Shown here one piece after another: positions 10,110-19,451 of a stretch of DNA of 64,000 bases. Origin of the DNA: Anabaena cylindrica PCC 7122. GTDB taxonomy: Bacteria; Cyanobacteriota; Cyanobacteriia; Cyanobacteriales; Nostocaceae. Position numbers and translations under genes: made by a program. Within the stretch, counting starts at the first letter, position 1; each line of letters opens with the position of its first letter. Location: NCBI RefSeq assembly GCF_000317695.1, contig NC_019771.1:5260001-5324000 (forward strand), in the 5' to 3' direction. The notes beneath the pieces were generated by a model. The model worked only from the letters and a program-made list of their open reading frames with translations, searched no databases and was not told the origin of the DNA.

Positions 10110-10517
10110 GGTCGTAGGGGTGCAGTATTCGCACGAGAAAAATATGGAACAAACAGATAACCTAATATTCGCGAATGCTTCACCATTCCCCAGAACCATG
10201 AAAAGTGGAGGGCGAAGCATTGGCAAATCAAAATTATCAACATCAGCACAAATTGTCGAGCCAATGCTTCGCCCCTACATTTGGAAAAAGAAAATTGAAA
10301 CAATTCAAACAATTAAAATTAATGGCACGAAACTACAATTTTTGCAGCAATAATTCAAAATTATAAATCTATTTCTACACACCAAATTAATCGTATTAAT
10401 CAGATTAAAGAAAATATGATTTGGCAACGTAATTATCATGAACATATTATTCGTAATGAGGAAGCATTAAATAATATTCGTCAATACATTGTCAAAAATC
10501 CTAAAAATGTTAATTAG
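10110..10517 (+). pseudogene. Remnant of a REP-associated tyrosine transposase (Y1_Tnp)
   Basis: From 10353 to the TAG at 10515 the DNA encodes the C-terminal end of an IS200-like/REP-associated transposase: IQNYKSISTHQINRINQ, then IWQRNYHEHIIRNEEALN and IRQYIVKNPKN. The HEHIIRNEE block is diagnostic for that family. Upstream, about 10110-10230, other frames show pieces typical of the same protein (a GRG start and FANASPFP), but they are interrupted by frameshifts and a stop. The catalytic N-terminal part is gone. I call it a decayed transposase fragment; the 5' limit is uncertain. Confidence 0.65.
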
Positions 10518-10544
10518 CGATCGCTTGTGGAGATGTCTATGAGG

Positions 10545-10571
10545 TAAAAAAAACCTCCCAGATGGGAGGTA
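10545..10571 (-). terminator. Rho-independent terminator of the 1022-residue membrane protein gene
   Basis: On the minus strand an inverted repeat ACCTCCCA/TGGGAGGT (10553-10570) with a minimal loop is followed by a run of seven T (10552 down to 10546). It lies 27 bp beyond the stop codon of the gene at 10598-13666. Confidence 0.8.
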
Positions 10572-10597
10572 AAAAAGTAGCGGAGACAATTTATAAT

Positions 10598-13500
10598 CTA
10601 CAAACGCACTACAGCACTTGCACCTCCGAAGGCCGCAGCAAAACCTGAAACAACCGCTGTGGCAAATAACCACCAAGCAGCATTAGCCGCAGCTTTGCGC
10701 GTTTCCTCAGCTTGACGCTGGGCTTGATGTTTCACCTGTTCTAGGCGGCGTTGGGCTTCGTGCTGTAAGCGTTCTGCCCGTTGTAAAACAGTATTCCGGG
10801 CGCGTTCAACTTGGTCAATAATCCGGTTAACATCCGCCTCTGAGATATCCTCACGGGAACTCAAAATTGCCACTAGAGTTTCCCGGTCGAAATGTGAAAG
10901 GCGATCGCGCAAAGCATCAAATCCAGCTTGAGGATCATCAAACAATTGGCGGATATCATGCTTAATTCCATCATAATTAAGTTCTGGGCGATCTAGAGAA
11001 TTGAGATAATTACGAATAGTGGCAAAAACGCCCTCAGTCACATCTTGGATACGTCTTTGGATGCCCCGTACCTGTTCTACAAATTGGTCGCGCACAAGGA
11101 CGATATTATCGGCAATTTTCGCTGCTTCTTCATCGGTCATATCTTCCCGAATTTTCAGCAAAGCGATAATGGTTTCTCGGTCGAAATGTGCCAAGCGATC
11201 GCTCAAGCTTTCCATCCCCACACCCGGATCATGCAACAATAATTGTAAATCCCGCTTGATCCCTTCCGGGTTCAATTCTTCCTTACCCGTCAGCCGTAAG
11301 TACTCTTGCAGATAAGTTTGGAAAGTTTGTACCCTTTGCTGTGTCCTGGTTGCAAGGCGACGTGGCGCACGGACAAAGTTACGAATTGATGTCTGCATAT
11401 TATCAATGACTTGATTAACTTGTTCTTCACTCAAGTCTTGACGTTGACTTAACAATTGCACCAAAGTATCTCTGTCAATATGCGATAAACGACGACGCAG
11501 GGCAACCATACCGTCTCTAGGATGTTCAAACAATCTCGTCAAATCTCGCTGAATTCCTTCAGGATTCAATTCTTCCTTGCCAGTATTCCGCAAGTAATCT
11601 GCAATGGTAGTAGCAACAGAATCATATTGTTCCTTAGCTTTTTCCGCTACTAGTTGCGGTGTATGGCGGATACTATGCCATGATTCTTCCACCGCATGAA
11701 TAATTTGATTAACTTGTTCCTCACCCAAGTCTTGGCGTTGATTCAACAATTGCACCAAAGTATCTTTGTCGAATCGAGATAACCGCCATTGAATTGCTGC
11801 TAGTCCAGCTTGGGGATCTTCTAAAAGTCTTCTCAAATCAGCACGGATAGCATCAGGATTTAATTGTTCCTTACCTGTATTCCGCAGATATGACTCGACA
11901 TTTAACCAGAGCGTTTCTGCTTGATATTTAGCCTGTTGTGCCAGTCCTAAGGATTCTACCAAAACGCGATCGCGCTGCATTTCCAATTCATCCAAAATCT
12001 GATCTAAATCCCGTTCTTGAATATCATTGCGTGCTAAGAGAATTTCCCCCATTTGTTCCCGTTCAACTTGTGCCAGTCGTCGGGATAAAGTTTCATGATC
12101 TGCCTCTGAATCTGCCAACAGTGGTTTAAAATTTGCCTCAATCCCTTCTGGTGTTAACTCAGTTTTTGGAGTCACCAACAGATAACTTTCTACCCGTCGT
12201 TGCAAATCCTGGACAATTTCTCTTTCTTCCTGGGCTGTCACTGTCACTAGCACATTATCGCGCACAGCCATTAATTGGTCAGCAATGTGGGTAATTTGTA
12301 TTTGAGTCAACAGTCCCCGTTGTTGCAGAATATTCACAAAATCCTGGCGAGATATTTTCTCTAACTCCCTATGTATGACACCAGGATCAGCAGCTGGATC
12401 GTAGATCACATTCCGAAATTCTTGAGCAATTGTTTCCTGACTTAGTTGCCAAACATAGGTGTTACGCAAGTAGTTTTCAATATCGACACGAATTGGACTA
12501 TAAGGTTGTTCTGTAACTTGTTGTATGACTTTTTGTTTAGCAGTACCAAAGGAACGCAAAATTTTCTCCACATCCAAATCTGATAAATCTGCCCTCCCCA
12601 AAACTACCCCAGTCAATGCCGATATTGCCTGTTGCACCATCCCCGGCTTTTGTTCTGCTGCTTTAGAGGTATGGATTTCAGCAATTAACTGGTCAACTTT
12701 GGTATTGAGTTCATCGGTTTTGGTTTGTCCAGGGGGAAGAGATTTGAGATACTCCGCCAACTCACCCAAGCCGTTTTTACTTGGTGCTTGCTGACTTACC
12801 ACCTGTTGCCAAATTTTGTATAAAGTATCAGTAATGCGGTTAACTTCCCGTTTAGATAAATCAGTGCGACTGCTAACTAAATCAACAAACTGCTTACGGT
12901 CAATATTGCGGAGGTCTGGACTATGAGCGATCGCTTGAAACTGCGGTTCGTTGAGTAATTTTTCAAATTCTCCCCGAATTTTAGATATATCAATTTCTGG
13001 GGGACGTAGCTTTTCTATGTAATCTTCTATATTCTCACGAATACTGGCCGGGTCGAAACCAGAAGCAGGTAATGCGATCGCACTCTCCAATTCACGACGC
13101 ATAGCAGATGCAGCCGCACCAGCCGTTGCTACCACTTGCTGATTTACAGCTTTAGCCCCCAGCGCCGCCGTAGCCGTTCCCATAATCGCCTGAAACCCAG
13201 AGGTAGCAGTATTCACCACTGAGCCAATTAAAGAACCTACAGTAGTAGTACTCACCCATACTAGTAATAAAAAGTATGCCCCCCAAATCACCAATCCTAA
13301 AATTGCTCCTAAACTCGGATCTAAAATCAATAAACTCAATTTCACAGCCAAGAAACAAGCAATTAGTAAAGCTAGTGTAACTGTAACTAACGTCCAAACC
13401 CCCAAGCCCGTACCGATTTTGCGAATTGTGCCACCAAAACTTTCAATCTCTTCTGATTCTGATGGATGCCCCAAATAGGAAATACCAGCAGCAACCGAAA

Positions 13501-13666
13501 GATTTGTCAAAACTAATTGGAAAGCAAACGCCAGAATCACCCCAGATATTAAAGCCACAAAAAAGCGCGGGCCAGAAGTGAGAACCGATGCCTGTGCTGG
13601 TGAGACGTTGGCGGGGTTTACAGGTATTTGTGCCATCCACCATAAATGTTTGTACAGTTCCTGCAT
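10598..13666 (-). CDS. Large membrane protein with seven-fold helical repeat, unknown function
   Basis: The 1022-residue protein has three or four N-terminal membrane segments (within about residues 30-190). The Gly/Ala-rich last segment is followed by a long cytoplasmic part holding about seven copies of an 80-100 residue unit. Each unit reads roughly YLRNTGKEELNPEGI, a DP.AG segment, RLS.FDRETLV and R.DLSEEQVNQIID. The last four copies are closest to each other. A heptad-like helical stretch (ERLQHEAQRRLEQVKHQAQ) leads to one C-terminal membrane segment. I do not recognise a named family; the unit may be a protein-binding helical bundle. An alternative start is the Met at 13636. Confidence 0.85.
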   Translation of the reverse strand: MQELYKHLWWMAQIPVNPANVSPAQASVLTSGPRFFVALISGVILAFAFQLVLTNLSVAAGISYLGHPSESEEIESFGGTIRKIGTGLGVWTLVTVTLALLIACFLAVKLSLLILDPSLGAILGLVIWGAYFLLLVWVSTTTVGSLIGSVVNTATSGFQAIMGTATAALGAKAVNQQVVATAGAAASAMRRELESAIALPASGFDPASIRENIEDYIEKLRPPEIDISKIRGEFEKLLNEPQFQAIAHSPDLRNIDRKQFVDLVSSRTDLSKREVNRITDTLYKIWQQVVSQQAPSKNGLGELAEYLKSLPPGQTKTDELNTKVDQLIAEIHTSKAAEQKPGMVQQAISALTGVVLGRADLSDLDVEKILRSFGTAKQKVIQQVTEQPYSPIRVDIENYLRNTYVWQLSQETIAQEFRNVIYDPAADPGVIHRELEKISRQDFVNILQQRGLLTQIQITHIADQLMAVRDNVLVTVTAQEEREIVQDLQRRVESYLLVTPKTELTPEGIEANFKPLLADSEADHETLSRRLAQVEREQMGEILLARNDIQERDLDQILDELEMQRDRVLVESLGLAQQAKYQAETLWLNVESYLRNTGKEQLNPDAIRADLRRLLEDPQAGLAAIQWRLSRFDKDTLVQLLNQRQDLGEEQVNQIIHAVEESWHSIRHTPQLVAEKAKEQYDSVATTIADYLRNTGKEELNPEGIQRDLTRLFEHPRDGMVALRRRLSHIDRDTLVQLLSQRQDLSEEQVNQVIDNMQTSIRNFVRAPRRLATRTQQRVQTFQTYLQEYLRLTGKEELNPEGIKRDLQLLLHDPGVGMESLSDRLAHFDRETIIALLKIREDMTDEEAAKIADNIVLVRDQFVEQVRGIQRRIQDVTEGVFATIRNYLNSLDRPELNYDGIKHDIRQLFDDPQAGFDALRDRLSHFDRETLVAILSSREDISEADVNRIIDQVERARNTVLQRAERLQHEAQRRLEQVKHQAQRQAEETRKAAANAAWWLFATAVVSGFAAAFGGASAVVRL

Positions 13667-14163
13667 GATTTATATTTTCCTGCCTCTAATTCAACTTGAG
13701 AAATTCAATATTTAGTTAGTATTTGTGTCCAAACACAACTCCTCTAGCTTTTAGAATCAGGGAAGGCAGGCTATCCTAGCATCCATCTAAGGTTTGAAGA
13801 CCTAGTACAACTTTAGAAGGAAATTGATTTTTTTATTATTGTAAATATATGTTTAAATTATGTCTTTTATAAATAGAAGTCTTGCTATTTATAGTTATAG
13901 ATTTCAAATTTTTACTCAACATAAATCACAGTTCAATTACCTCGATTTACGTTTATTTATAATTAATAATTTTGTCAACCTCTCAAGGTAGATTTGTTTG
14001 CGTTACCAAATTTATAATTATCTTCCACAAGTAGTGTCTCTAGTTTGTATCTATAGGCATAAAGAAAATTTGTGTGTCAAAGCTACATTAAGGTAAAGCA
14101 ACCAATTTGTTTTTTGGATAAAAGATTCAAAGCCTCAAGTTCACTTAATTTTGGAGATGCCTA
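13667..14163. other. Intergenic region upstream of the hli gene
   Basis: About 500 bp, very AT-rich, between the divergent membrane-protein gene and the high-light-inducible gene. It must carry both promoters. No repeat family, tRNA or convincing open frame is visible. A GGAG ribosome site lies just before the hli start. Confidence 0.5.
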
Positions 14164-14367
14164 ATGGAAACTCGCTCTTCTACCGATATACCATCTGTTG
14201 CTAAAGCCTATAACGGTGTAGACCGTAACGCCTTTATTTTTGGCTGGAACCCTCAAGCCGAATTGTGGAATGGACGCTTGGCAATGATTGGATTTCTAGC
14301 TTACCTACTTTGGGATTTAGTCGGTTATAGCGTTCTTCGTGATGTGCTGCACATTATGAGATATTAA
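14164..14367 (+). CDS. hli: High-light-inducible protein (Hlip/Scp)
   Basis: This 67-residue single-helix protein carries the chlorophyll-binding consensus of the light-harvesting-like family, AELWNGRLAMIGFLAYL. The Glu and Asn ligands of chlorophyll are present, and a membrane helix runs through about residues 38-60. Such proteins sit in the thylakoid membrane, bind chlorophyll and carotenoid, and dissipate energy or protect pigment synthesis under strong light. A GGAG ribosome site precedes the ATG. The gene is monocistronic and closed by a strong hairpin at 14467. The long upstream region suggests regulated transcription. Confidence 0.93.
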   Translation: METRSSTDIPSVAKAYNGVDRNAFIFGWNPQAELWNGRLAMIGFLAYLLWDLVGYSVLRDVLHIMRY

Positions 14368-14466
14368 CCCAAATTACTAGTCATATAGTCGAGGCTAGTA
14401 ATGGTTAATTGGTAATTGGAATAATTGCTGACTCAACTCGTCATTTTCCTGTTACCTACCACTTTT

Positions 14467-14513
14467 AAAAAATCCCCTTTTCCAATCAAGAACAGGAAAA
14501 TGGGGGATTTTTT
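14467..14513. terminator. Bidirectional terminator between hli and the SLC13-type permease
   Basis: Arms AAAAAATCCCCTTTTCC and GGAAAATGGGGGATTTTTT form an almost perfect inverted repeat with a short loop, with T runs on both strands. It serves hli on the plus strand and the permease gene, whose stop is at 14529, on the minus strand. Confidence 0.85.
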
Positions 14514-14528
14514 ATAATCTACACAACT

Positions 14529-15866
14529 CTAAAGTAAAAAACGTACCAACATATATAATGCTGAAGTCACAAGTTGCAGCAACATCACAGGAATGCCGTA
14601 ATGTAGAAAAGTCTTAAAGGAAATTCTTCTCCCATGCTGTTCAGAAATCCCAGCCGCTACAATATTAGAAGATGCACCTACGAGAGTACCATTACCTCCC
14701 AAAGTTGCACCAAACATCATGGCATAAAACAGTGGTAAAACTTCTGGGGGAAACTGTCCTTGATAGTCTGAGGCTAAAACCTCTGCTGGTGCTAACCCCA
14801 CATTGACGATATATTGTTTTAGCAGAGGAACCATTGCCACAACTAAAGGAATATTAGGAATAACGCTAGATAATATCCCCACCGAAAATAACAATACTAG
14901 CGAACCGAGGAGAATATTTTTCCCCAAAACTATCGCTAATATTCCTGATAAACCTTTGAGAACACCTGTTTTATCTAGTCCCCCAATTAGCACAAAAATG
15001 CTCATGAAAAATATTAAGGTACTCCAGTCTACATCCCTTAATATATTGTTAACAGTATCAATGCGGCTATGGTGGGATAACAATAAAGCTAAAGCAGCAC
15101 CTAACAAAGCTACCGCAGCAGGTGAAATAGGTATTGGTAAAGATTCACCAATTACAAAAAACAACAATACAAAACCTACAATCACTCCACCTACCATTAA
15201 AACTCGCGGATGATTGATTTCAGGATGTGGTAGTTCTGCTAAATCATCTAGTCTTGTATTCCAAATTTTTCTAAATAAAAATGGTAGTGTGCAAACCACA
15301 GTGGCAACAGCAATCACACCTCCTAAGCTCAAGTTCCATAAATAATCTAGAAAGCTAATATTCACAGCATCCCCAACAATAAAAGTAGCAGGATCTCCAA
15401 CTAAGGTTAATAACCCTGCACTATTAGCAACAAACACCATCAAAATTAATAGAGGCACAAAATTGACTCCTATTTCTTGTGCCATTGGGGGAATTAAAGG
15501 CGCTAATAACATCACCGTAGTGGCATTGGGTAAAACTGCACAAATTGGTGTTACTAATACCACTATACCTAATAGTAATTTCTTGCCACTGCCTTGAGCA
15601 AGAATGACTATTTGCGTAGCTATATAACTGAAAATATTAGTCGGTTCAAATGCTCTTACTAAGACCATTACACCGAAAAATAAACCCAATGTTCCATGAC
15701 TTTTACCAATGTAACCAACAGCTTCTGGCAAAGTCATGATATTACTAAAAACAAGTAACAATGCCCCCAATAAAGCAACAATGGTAAGATGCACCCACTC
15801 CATCATGATTAAAACAATGACGGTAACAAATATAATTACACTGAAGATAGCTTGCCAGTTTTCCAC
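14529..15866 (-). CDS. SLC13/ArsB/NhaD-type ion transporter
   Basis: The 445-residue product has 10-12 hydrophobic segments and the layout of the ion transporter superfamily (ArsB, CitM, NhaD, P protein). Landmarks are PICAVLPNATTVMLLAPLIP in the first half and the related VIPNIPLVVAMVPLL in the second. These correspond to the paired re-entrant loops that bind substrate and cation, and GATLGGNGTLVGASSN is the second conserved loop. It probably moves an anion or Na+/H+ across the cytoplasmic membrane; sequence alone does not settle the substrate. It lies 114 bp downstream of the stress-protein gene on the same strand, but a terminator separates them. Confidence 0.85.
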   Translation of the reverse strand: MENWQAIFSVIIFVTVIVLIMMEWVHLTIVALLGALLLVFSNIMTLPEAVGYIGKSHGTLGLFFGVMVLVRAFEPTNIFSYIATQIVILAQGSGKKLLLGIVVLVTPICAVLPNATTVMLLAPLIPPMAQEIGVNFVPLLILMVFVANSAGLLTLVGDPATFIVGDAVNISFLDYLWNLSLGGVIAVATVVCTLPFLFRKIWNTRLDDLAELPHPEINHPRVLMVGGVIVGFVLLFFVIGESLPIPISPAAVALLGAALALLLSHHSRIDTVNNILRDVDWSTLIFFMSIFVLIGGLDKTGVLKGLSGILAIVLGKNILLGSLVLLFSVGILSSVIPNIPLVVAMVPLLKQYIVNVGLAPAEVLASDYQGQFPPEVLPLFYAMMFGATLGGNGTLVGASSNIVAAGISEQHGRRISFKTFLHYGIPVMLLQLVTSALYMLVRFLL

Positions 15867-15904
15867 ACATTTAACCTCGAAATATTACAGCTTGGATAGT
15901 AGCG

Positions 15905-15934
15905 AAAAAGCCACCTAAAGTATAGGTGACTTTT
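15905..15934 (-). terminator. Rho-independent terminator after the universal stress protein gene
   Basis: Read on the minus strand, AAGTCACCTA and TAGGTGGCTT form a ten-base stem with a five-base loop, followed by TTTT. It lies 47 bp after the stop of the stress-protein gene and would separate that riboswitch-led unit from the permease gene downstream. Confidence 0.75.
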
Positions 15935-15980
15935 CCATAATTTTAATTCAATTACCAATCACTGTGATTGAGAAAAGCAA

Positions 15981-16718
15981 TTATTCATCAATGCAACTGG
16001 GAATACCCAAAACAGCACAGGGAAAATTAGTACCTAGCGTCTTAATCATTGGATGATCGACAGATTTGCACCCTAAGAACAGAATATCAGCAGTTTCTGA
16101 TTCTACAAACTTTTTAAGTTCTGTACCAATTTTGCCAAACCGCAGATGTGATTTAAATGAAACTTGCCATTCTTGAGCTAGAGTTTTTGCTTGCCAGAGA
16201 ATTTTTTCTGATTCTTGAAAAAAAGTTCTTGATTGTCCTTGTAATTTTGGTGAAATTTCTATTACCTTTTGTTGAGTTAATACTGATGTAACTGACTTTG
16301 ATAAATTGCTCGCTGCACACTCTAATTGAAGCTGATTATGGGGAATATTGAAAATACCAAGATATTGATTGCTGGAGTTTGGTTCTACTACATAAACAGC
16401 TTGGACTGTAACTTGTGTATTGGTAGCTAAACTCGTTTGGTGGGCAATCCAACAAGCAATATCTAGAGCTGTATGACTTTGAGGGGAAGCATCATAGCCA
16501 ACAATTAAGTTAACGGAATTGGCTATTTGATATTGTTGAGAAGCCTGGTTTTCAGCTTCTGGTAACAATACCATTTGTTCAACTAGGTCGTCACGACCTA
16601 TCGCACATTGCAAACGTGCTAACATTGGCTTGATTTTCACAGTTTTAACTTCTCTCCCTGGAAACGGATTACGAATGAGAAGCAGGGATGCCAATTTTAG
16701 ATTTTGGATCAAATTCAA
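15981..16718 (-). CDS. Universal stress protein (UspA family)
   Basis: The 245-residue protein contains one Usp domain. It has the first strand NLIVGYDASPQSHTALDIA (about residues 69-87), a central helical region, then KSHLRFGKIGTELKKFVE and the strand-turn ADILFLGCKSVDHP. The usual ATP-binding G-x2-G-x9-G-S/T is not intact, so nucleotide binding is doubtful. An N-terminal extension of about 65 residues carries several basic residues. The gene is the only one behind a ydaO-type riboswitch that starts some 60 bp upstream of the ATG. This links it to c-di-AMP control and to the ABC transporter upstream, which carries the same kind of leader. Confidence 0.88.
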   Translation of the reverse strand: MNLIQNLKLASLLLIRNPFPGREVKTVKIKPMLARLQCAIGRDDLVEQMVLLPEAENQASQQYQIANSVNLIVGYDASPQSHTALDIACWIAHQTSLATNTQVTVQAVYVVEPNSSNQYLGIFNIPHNQLQLECAASNLSKSVTSVLTQQKVIEISPKLQGQSRTFFQESEKILWQAKTLAQEWQVSFKSHLRFGKIGTELKKFVESETADILFLGCKSVDHPMIKTLGTNFPCAVLGIPSCIDE

Positions 16719-16890
16719 AATCTAAAATTGATTCAGGAAACCCCAATCATAACTGCTATTACAGCCAAGGTTTTGGGGGTTCCTTCCATTGCCGACGGAG
16801 TTAGCTGACGGGCTAAGACTGGAAGGTGTCTCTCGTTAGATTAGCCCCAATTTTTGGTTCCTCCGCTTCAAATCCAGCTTTCATGAATTT
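16719..16890 (-). promoter_or_regulatory. ydaO/yuaA-type cyclic-di-AMP riboswitch before the stress protein gene
   Basis: On the minus strand the leader contains the conserved blocks of the ydaO aptamer: GCGGAGGAACC, then TTGGGGCTAATCT, then CCTTCCAGTCTTAGCCCG and CGTCAGCTAACTCCGTCGGC, closing with AATGGAAGG. The aptamer covers about 16780-16890. Downstream, GGAACCCC (about 16777-16786) can pair with GGGGTTTCC (about 16736-16745), which may be the expression platform. These RNAs bind c-di-AMP and usually switch genes off when it is high. The order and wording of the boxes match the bacterial family closely. Confidence 0.9.
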
Positions 16891-16927
16891 GAATTAGGCT
16901 ACCCACTAAAAAAATAATAATACTATT

Positions 16928-17764
16928 TTATTCTTCTGAAGTAAAGTAGTGGTCTAGAAAATTTAGAGCGTGGTTGCGGAGTTCAAAATATTCTTTAGAA
17001 TTTCGGATCGCACTCCGATCACGTGGACGCTGAAACGGAACTTTGAGAATTTCTCCAATATTAGCACGTGGGCCATTGGTCATTAATACAATTCGATCAG
17101 ACATATAAATTGCTTCATCTACATCATGGGTAATCATCATTACGGCTTGACGATGATTTTCCCAGATATCTAATACCTGACGCTGCAATTTACCACGAGT
17201 TAAAGCATCCAAAGCCCCAAATGGTTCATCCATTAATAACATTTTGGGGCGAATTGCCAAAGCTCTAGCAATACCTACTCTTTGTTTCATACCTCCAGAA
17301 ATTTCATCGGGATACTTATCGGCAGCCGCTGTTAAGTTTACCATTGCCAAATGTTCATTTACAACGCTAATTCTTTCAGCACGATTAGCATTTTTTAGCA
17401 CTTCATCCACAGCTAAACGAATATTTTCGCGCACGGTTAACCAAGGTAGCAAAGAATAATTTTGAAATACCATCATCCTCTCTGCACCCGGTTTGCGGAT
17501 TTCTTTGCCATCTAAGCGTACTGAGCCAGAGGTAGCTTTTTGAAATCCACCGATAATTTTTAGTAATGTTGACTTACCACAACCAGAATGTCCTATGACA
17601 GAAATATACTCATCTTCCCCAATTGTCAGATTAACGCCATCTAAAACAACAGCATCTCCTTTGTCTGATGTCGGATAAGACTTGACCAAATTTTCAATTT
17701 CCAGAAATCCATGCTGGGGCTTAACTTCTTGATAAGTCTCGTTTGAAAAGGAGGTATATTTCAT
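16928..17764 (-). CDS. ABC transporter ATPase, nitrate/taurine/bicarbonate type
   Basis: The 278-residue ATPase has Walker A GHSGCGKST, Q-loop FQNYSLLPW, signature SGGMKQR, Walker B MLLMDEPFGALD and the switch His in MITHDVDEA. Its length and motifs fit the NrtD/CmpD/SsuB/TauB group. It is the third gene of a minus-strand set with a permease (19606-20457) and a binding protein (17949-19391). There is no second ATPase fused to a binding domain (NrtC/CmpC), unlike the classical cyanobacterial nitrate and bicarbonate systems. Substrate unknown. Confidence 0.92.
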   Translation of the reverse strand: MKYTSFSNETYQEVKPQHGFLEIENLVKSYPTSDKGDAVVLDGVNLTIGEDEYISVIGHSGCGKSTLLKIIGGFQKATSGSVRLDGKEIRKPGAERMMVFQNYSLLPWLTVRENIRLAVDEVLKNANRAERISVVNEHLAMVNLTAAADKYPDEISGGMKQRVGIARALAIRPKMLLMDEPFGALDALTRGKLQRQVLDIWENHRQAVMMITHDVDEAIYMSDRIVLMTNGPRANIGEILKVPFQRPRDRSAIRNSKEYFELRNHALNFLDHYFTSEE

Positions 17765-17826
17765 GATTAAATATTCCTAAATTAGTGAAATTTTGAGGTG
17801 TAAAAATTACGGTGTATTTCTCGCTT

Positions 17827-17933
17827 CTCGTTCCCATACTCTGTATAGGAATGAACTCTAGAAGTCTCTGCCTCTAAATTCCTTGAAGGCAGAGCCTTTG
17901 TGAGAGCATTCCCAGTCAGAGACTGGGAACGAG
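17827..17933. repeat. Palindromic MITE-like repeat with CTCGTTCCCA ends, copy 1
   Basis: The element is bounded by CTCGTTCCCA and TGGGAACGAG as terminal inverted repeats, with internal pairing (GACTGGGAA with TTCCCAGTC) and the common word GGCAGAGCC. A second copy lies at 43018-43126, nested in another repeat. It has no coding capacity and sits between the ATPase and binding-protein genes of one operon. Confidence 0.8.
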
Positions 17934-17948
17934 ATAATATATCCTTTT

Positions 17949-19391
17949 TTAGGACATGAAAAAGCGAGTAGGGGCGTTTGCTTTGATGGCAAAACTATTC
18001 AGATAACCTACAGGATTACTAGGGTCAAAGCCTTTGTTATCTATAAATACTTCTGGCGGTTCAATTTTATAATCATCCTGGGGACATTCAATTCCCATTT
18101 CCGCCGTAATCTCCCGATATAAATCTGTTCTCCAGCCTTTCTCAGCTAATTGAACAGCATTTTTGGGAATTTCTTTGATTTGTCCCCAACGGGCAGCTTG
18201 AGTCATTAACCAGATGCTTTGGGAACGCCATAAAAATGTCGAATGTTCTCCTGTTTGTTGGGGAATATTTTTAGGAACATCAAAGAAAATTGTGGTGTCA
18301 TCGGCTTTAATAGTCCGGTCTTTGCCATCAAATCCACCATAGTTGTAATTGCCAATAATTCCCGGAGAAGTCAACTTAGTTATGGGTGCATCTTTTTGTT
18401 TGGGTGTTGCGCCGGTAAAGGATTTTTCTGTCATTAATTGTGCTACTTCTTGCCGATTTTCGGGTTTGCTGCAATACTGACAGGCTTCAATCATTGCTTT
18501 TACCAAAGAACGATAGGTTTTGGGATAATTGTCGATGAATGATTCCATTACTCCCAGCAGTCTGTCTGGGTGTCCTTGCCAAACTTCTTTACCTTGCGCG
18601 AATGTAAAGCCGATAGCTTCGTTTCCTTGAATTGCTCTGGTGTTCCAAGGTTCGGCTACCATGTAAGCTTGCATAGAGCCAATTCTCATGTTTGTCACCA
18701 TTTGCGGTGGGGAAACAATAATTACCCGAAATTCTTTGAAGGGATCTACACCAGCAGCAGCGGATATATAGCGGACAAAGTATTCGTAAATAGCAGAACT
18801 TAAAACTACTGCCCAAATTTTCTTTTCTGGGGGTTGTTTGTTGAAATAGCCCCGGAAGTCTTTTCCAAAGGCTTCTAAAGCACTATCACCATATTTTTGT
18901 TGATATTCGTACCAAGGAAGTATCCCAAAGTCCCACATCTCTTTGTTCATAGTCATGGCGTTACCGTGACGGTGTATGGTCATGGCTGCACAGAGGGGGG
19001 CATGACGTGCGCCTTCTGCACCTATGCGGGCGTTGGTGACAGCACCAGAGACGACGGGGGCAGCATCGAGACGACCGAAAATCAGACCGTCGCGGGAGTT
19101 TCCCCAACTAGCTTCGCGGTTGAGTTTGACATTTAAGCCATATTTGCGGAAGAAACCTTTTTTCCATGCGATCGCAAATGGCGCACAATCATTTACAGGA
19201 ACATAACCAACTGTAAGATCAGGTTTTTCTAAATCTTGGGGTCTGACTAAGGGTTCTACAGCTAAAGCTGCTTCTGTCAGTCCTTTAGCAGACCTGTCTC
19301 CAGATATCCCACATGATGACAACGCTATCCCCGCAGTCGTTGCACCTATTCCCTTGATAAAATCTCTGCGATTCCAATTATTTTCATTCAT
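17949..19391 (-). CDS. ABC transporter substrate-binding lipoprotein (NrtA/CmpA-like), Tat-exported
   Basis: The 480-residue protein begins with a twin-arginine signal (NRRDFIKGIGATTAGIAL) that ends in a lipobox-like LSSCG. It therefore probably leaves the cell folded and is anchored as a lipoprotein. The mature part has the NMT1/NrtA-type opening LTVGYVPVNDCAPFAIAWKKG and the binding-lobe block MRIGSMQAYMVAEPWNTRA. This family binds nitrate, bicarbonate, sulfonates or pyrimidine precursors, and the ligand here is unknown. It lies between permease and ATPase genes, an order different from nrtABCD and cmpABCD. Confidence 0.9.
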   Translation of the reverse strand: MNENNWNRRDFIKGIGATTAGIALSSCGISGDRSAKGLTEAALAVEPLVRPQDLEKPDLTVGYVPVNDCAPFAIAWKKGFFRKYGLNVKLNREASWGNSRDGLIFGRLDAAPVVSGAVTNARIGAEGARHAPLCAAMTIHRHGNAMTMNKEMWDFGILPWYEYQQKYGDSALEAFGKDFRGYFNKQPPEKKIWAVVLSSAIYEYFVRYISAAAGVDPFKEFRVIIVSPPQMVTNMRIGSMQAYMVAEPWNTRAIQGNEAIGFTFAQGKEVWQGHPDRLLGVMESFIDNYPKTYRSLVKAMIEACQYCSKPENRQEVAQLMTEKSFTGATPKQKDAPITKLTSPGIIGNYNYGGFDGKDRTIKADDTTIFFDVPKNIPQQTGEHSTFLWRSQSIWLMTQAARWGQIKEIPKNAVQLAEKGWRTDLYREITAEMGIECPQDDYKIEPPEVFIDNKGFDPSNPVGYLNSFAIKANAPTRFFMS

Positions 19392-19451
19392 AATTGTCTA
19401 CAATTTTGGATTTTTCGTATTGCTATTGCTGATTGATGGGATGATTTGTTG

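Noticed and set aside
10120..10353. Plus-strand 77-residue open frame as a gene
   Set aside because: Its residues look like a frame-shifted piece of the decayed transposase; no independent ribosome site is seen.
16719..16890. Leader as a TPP or cobalamin riboswitch
   Set aside because: The TPP (CTGAGA) and cobalamin boxes are absent, while all ydaO boxes are present in order.
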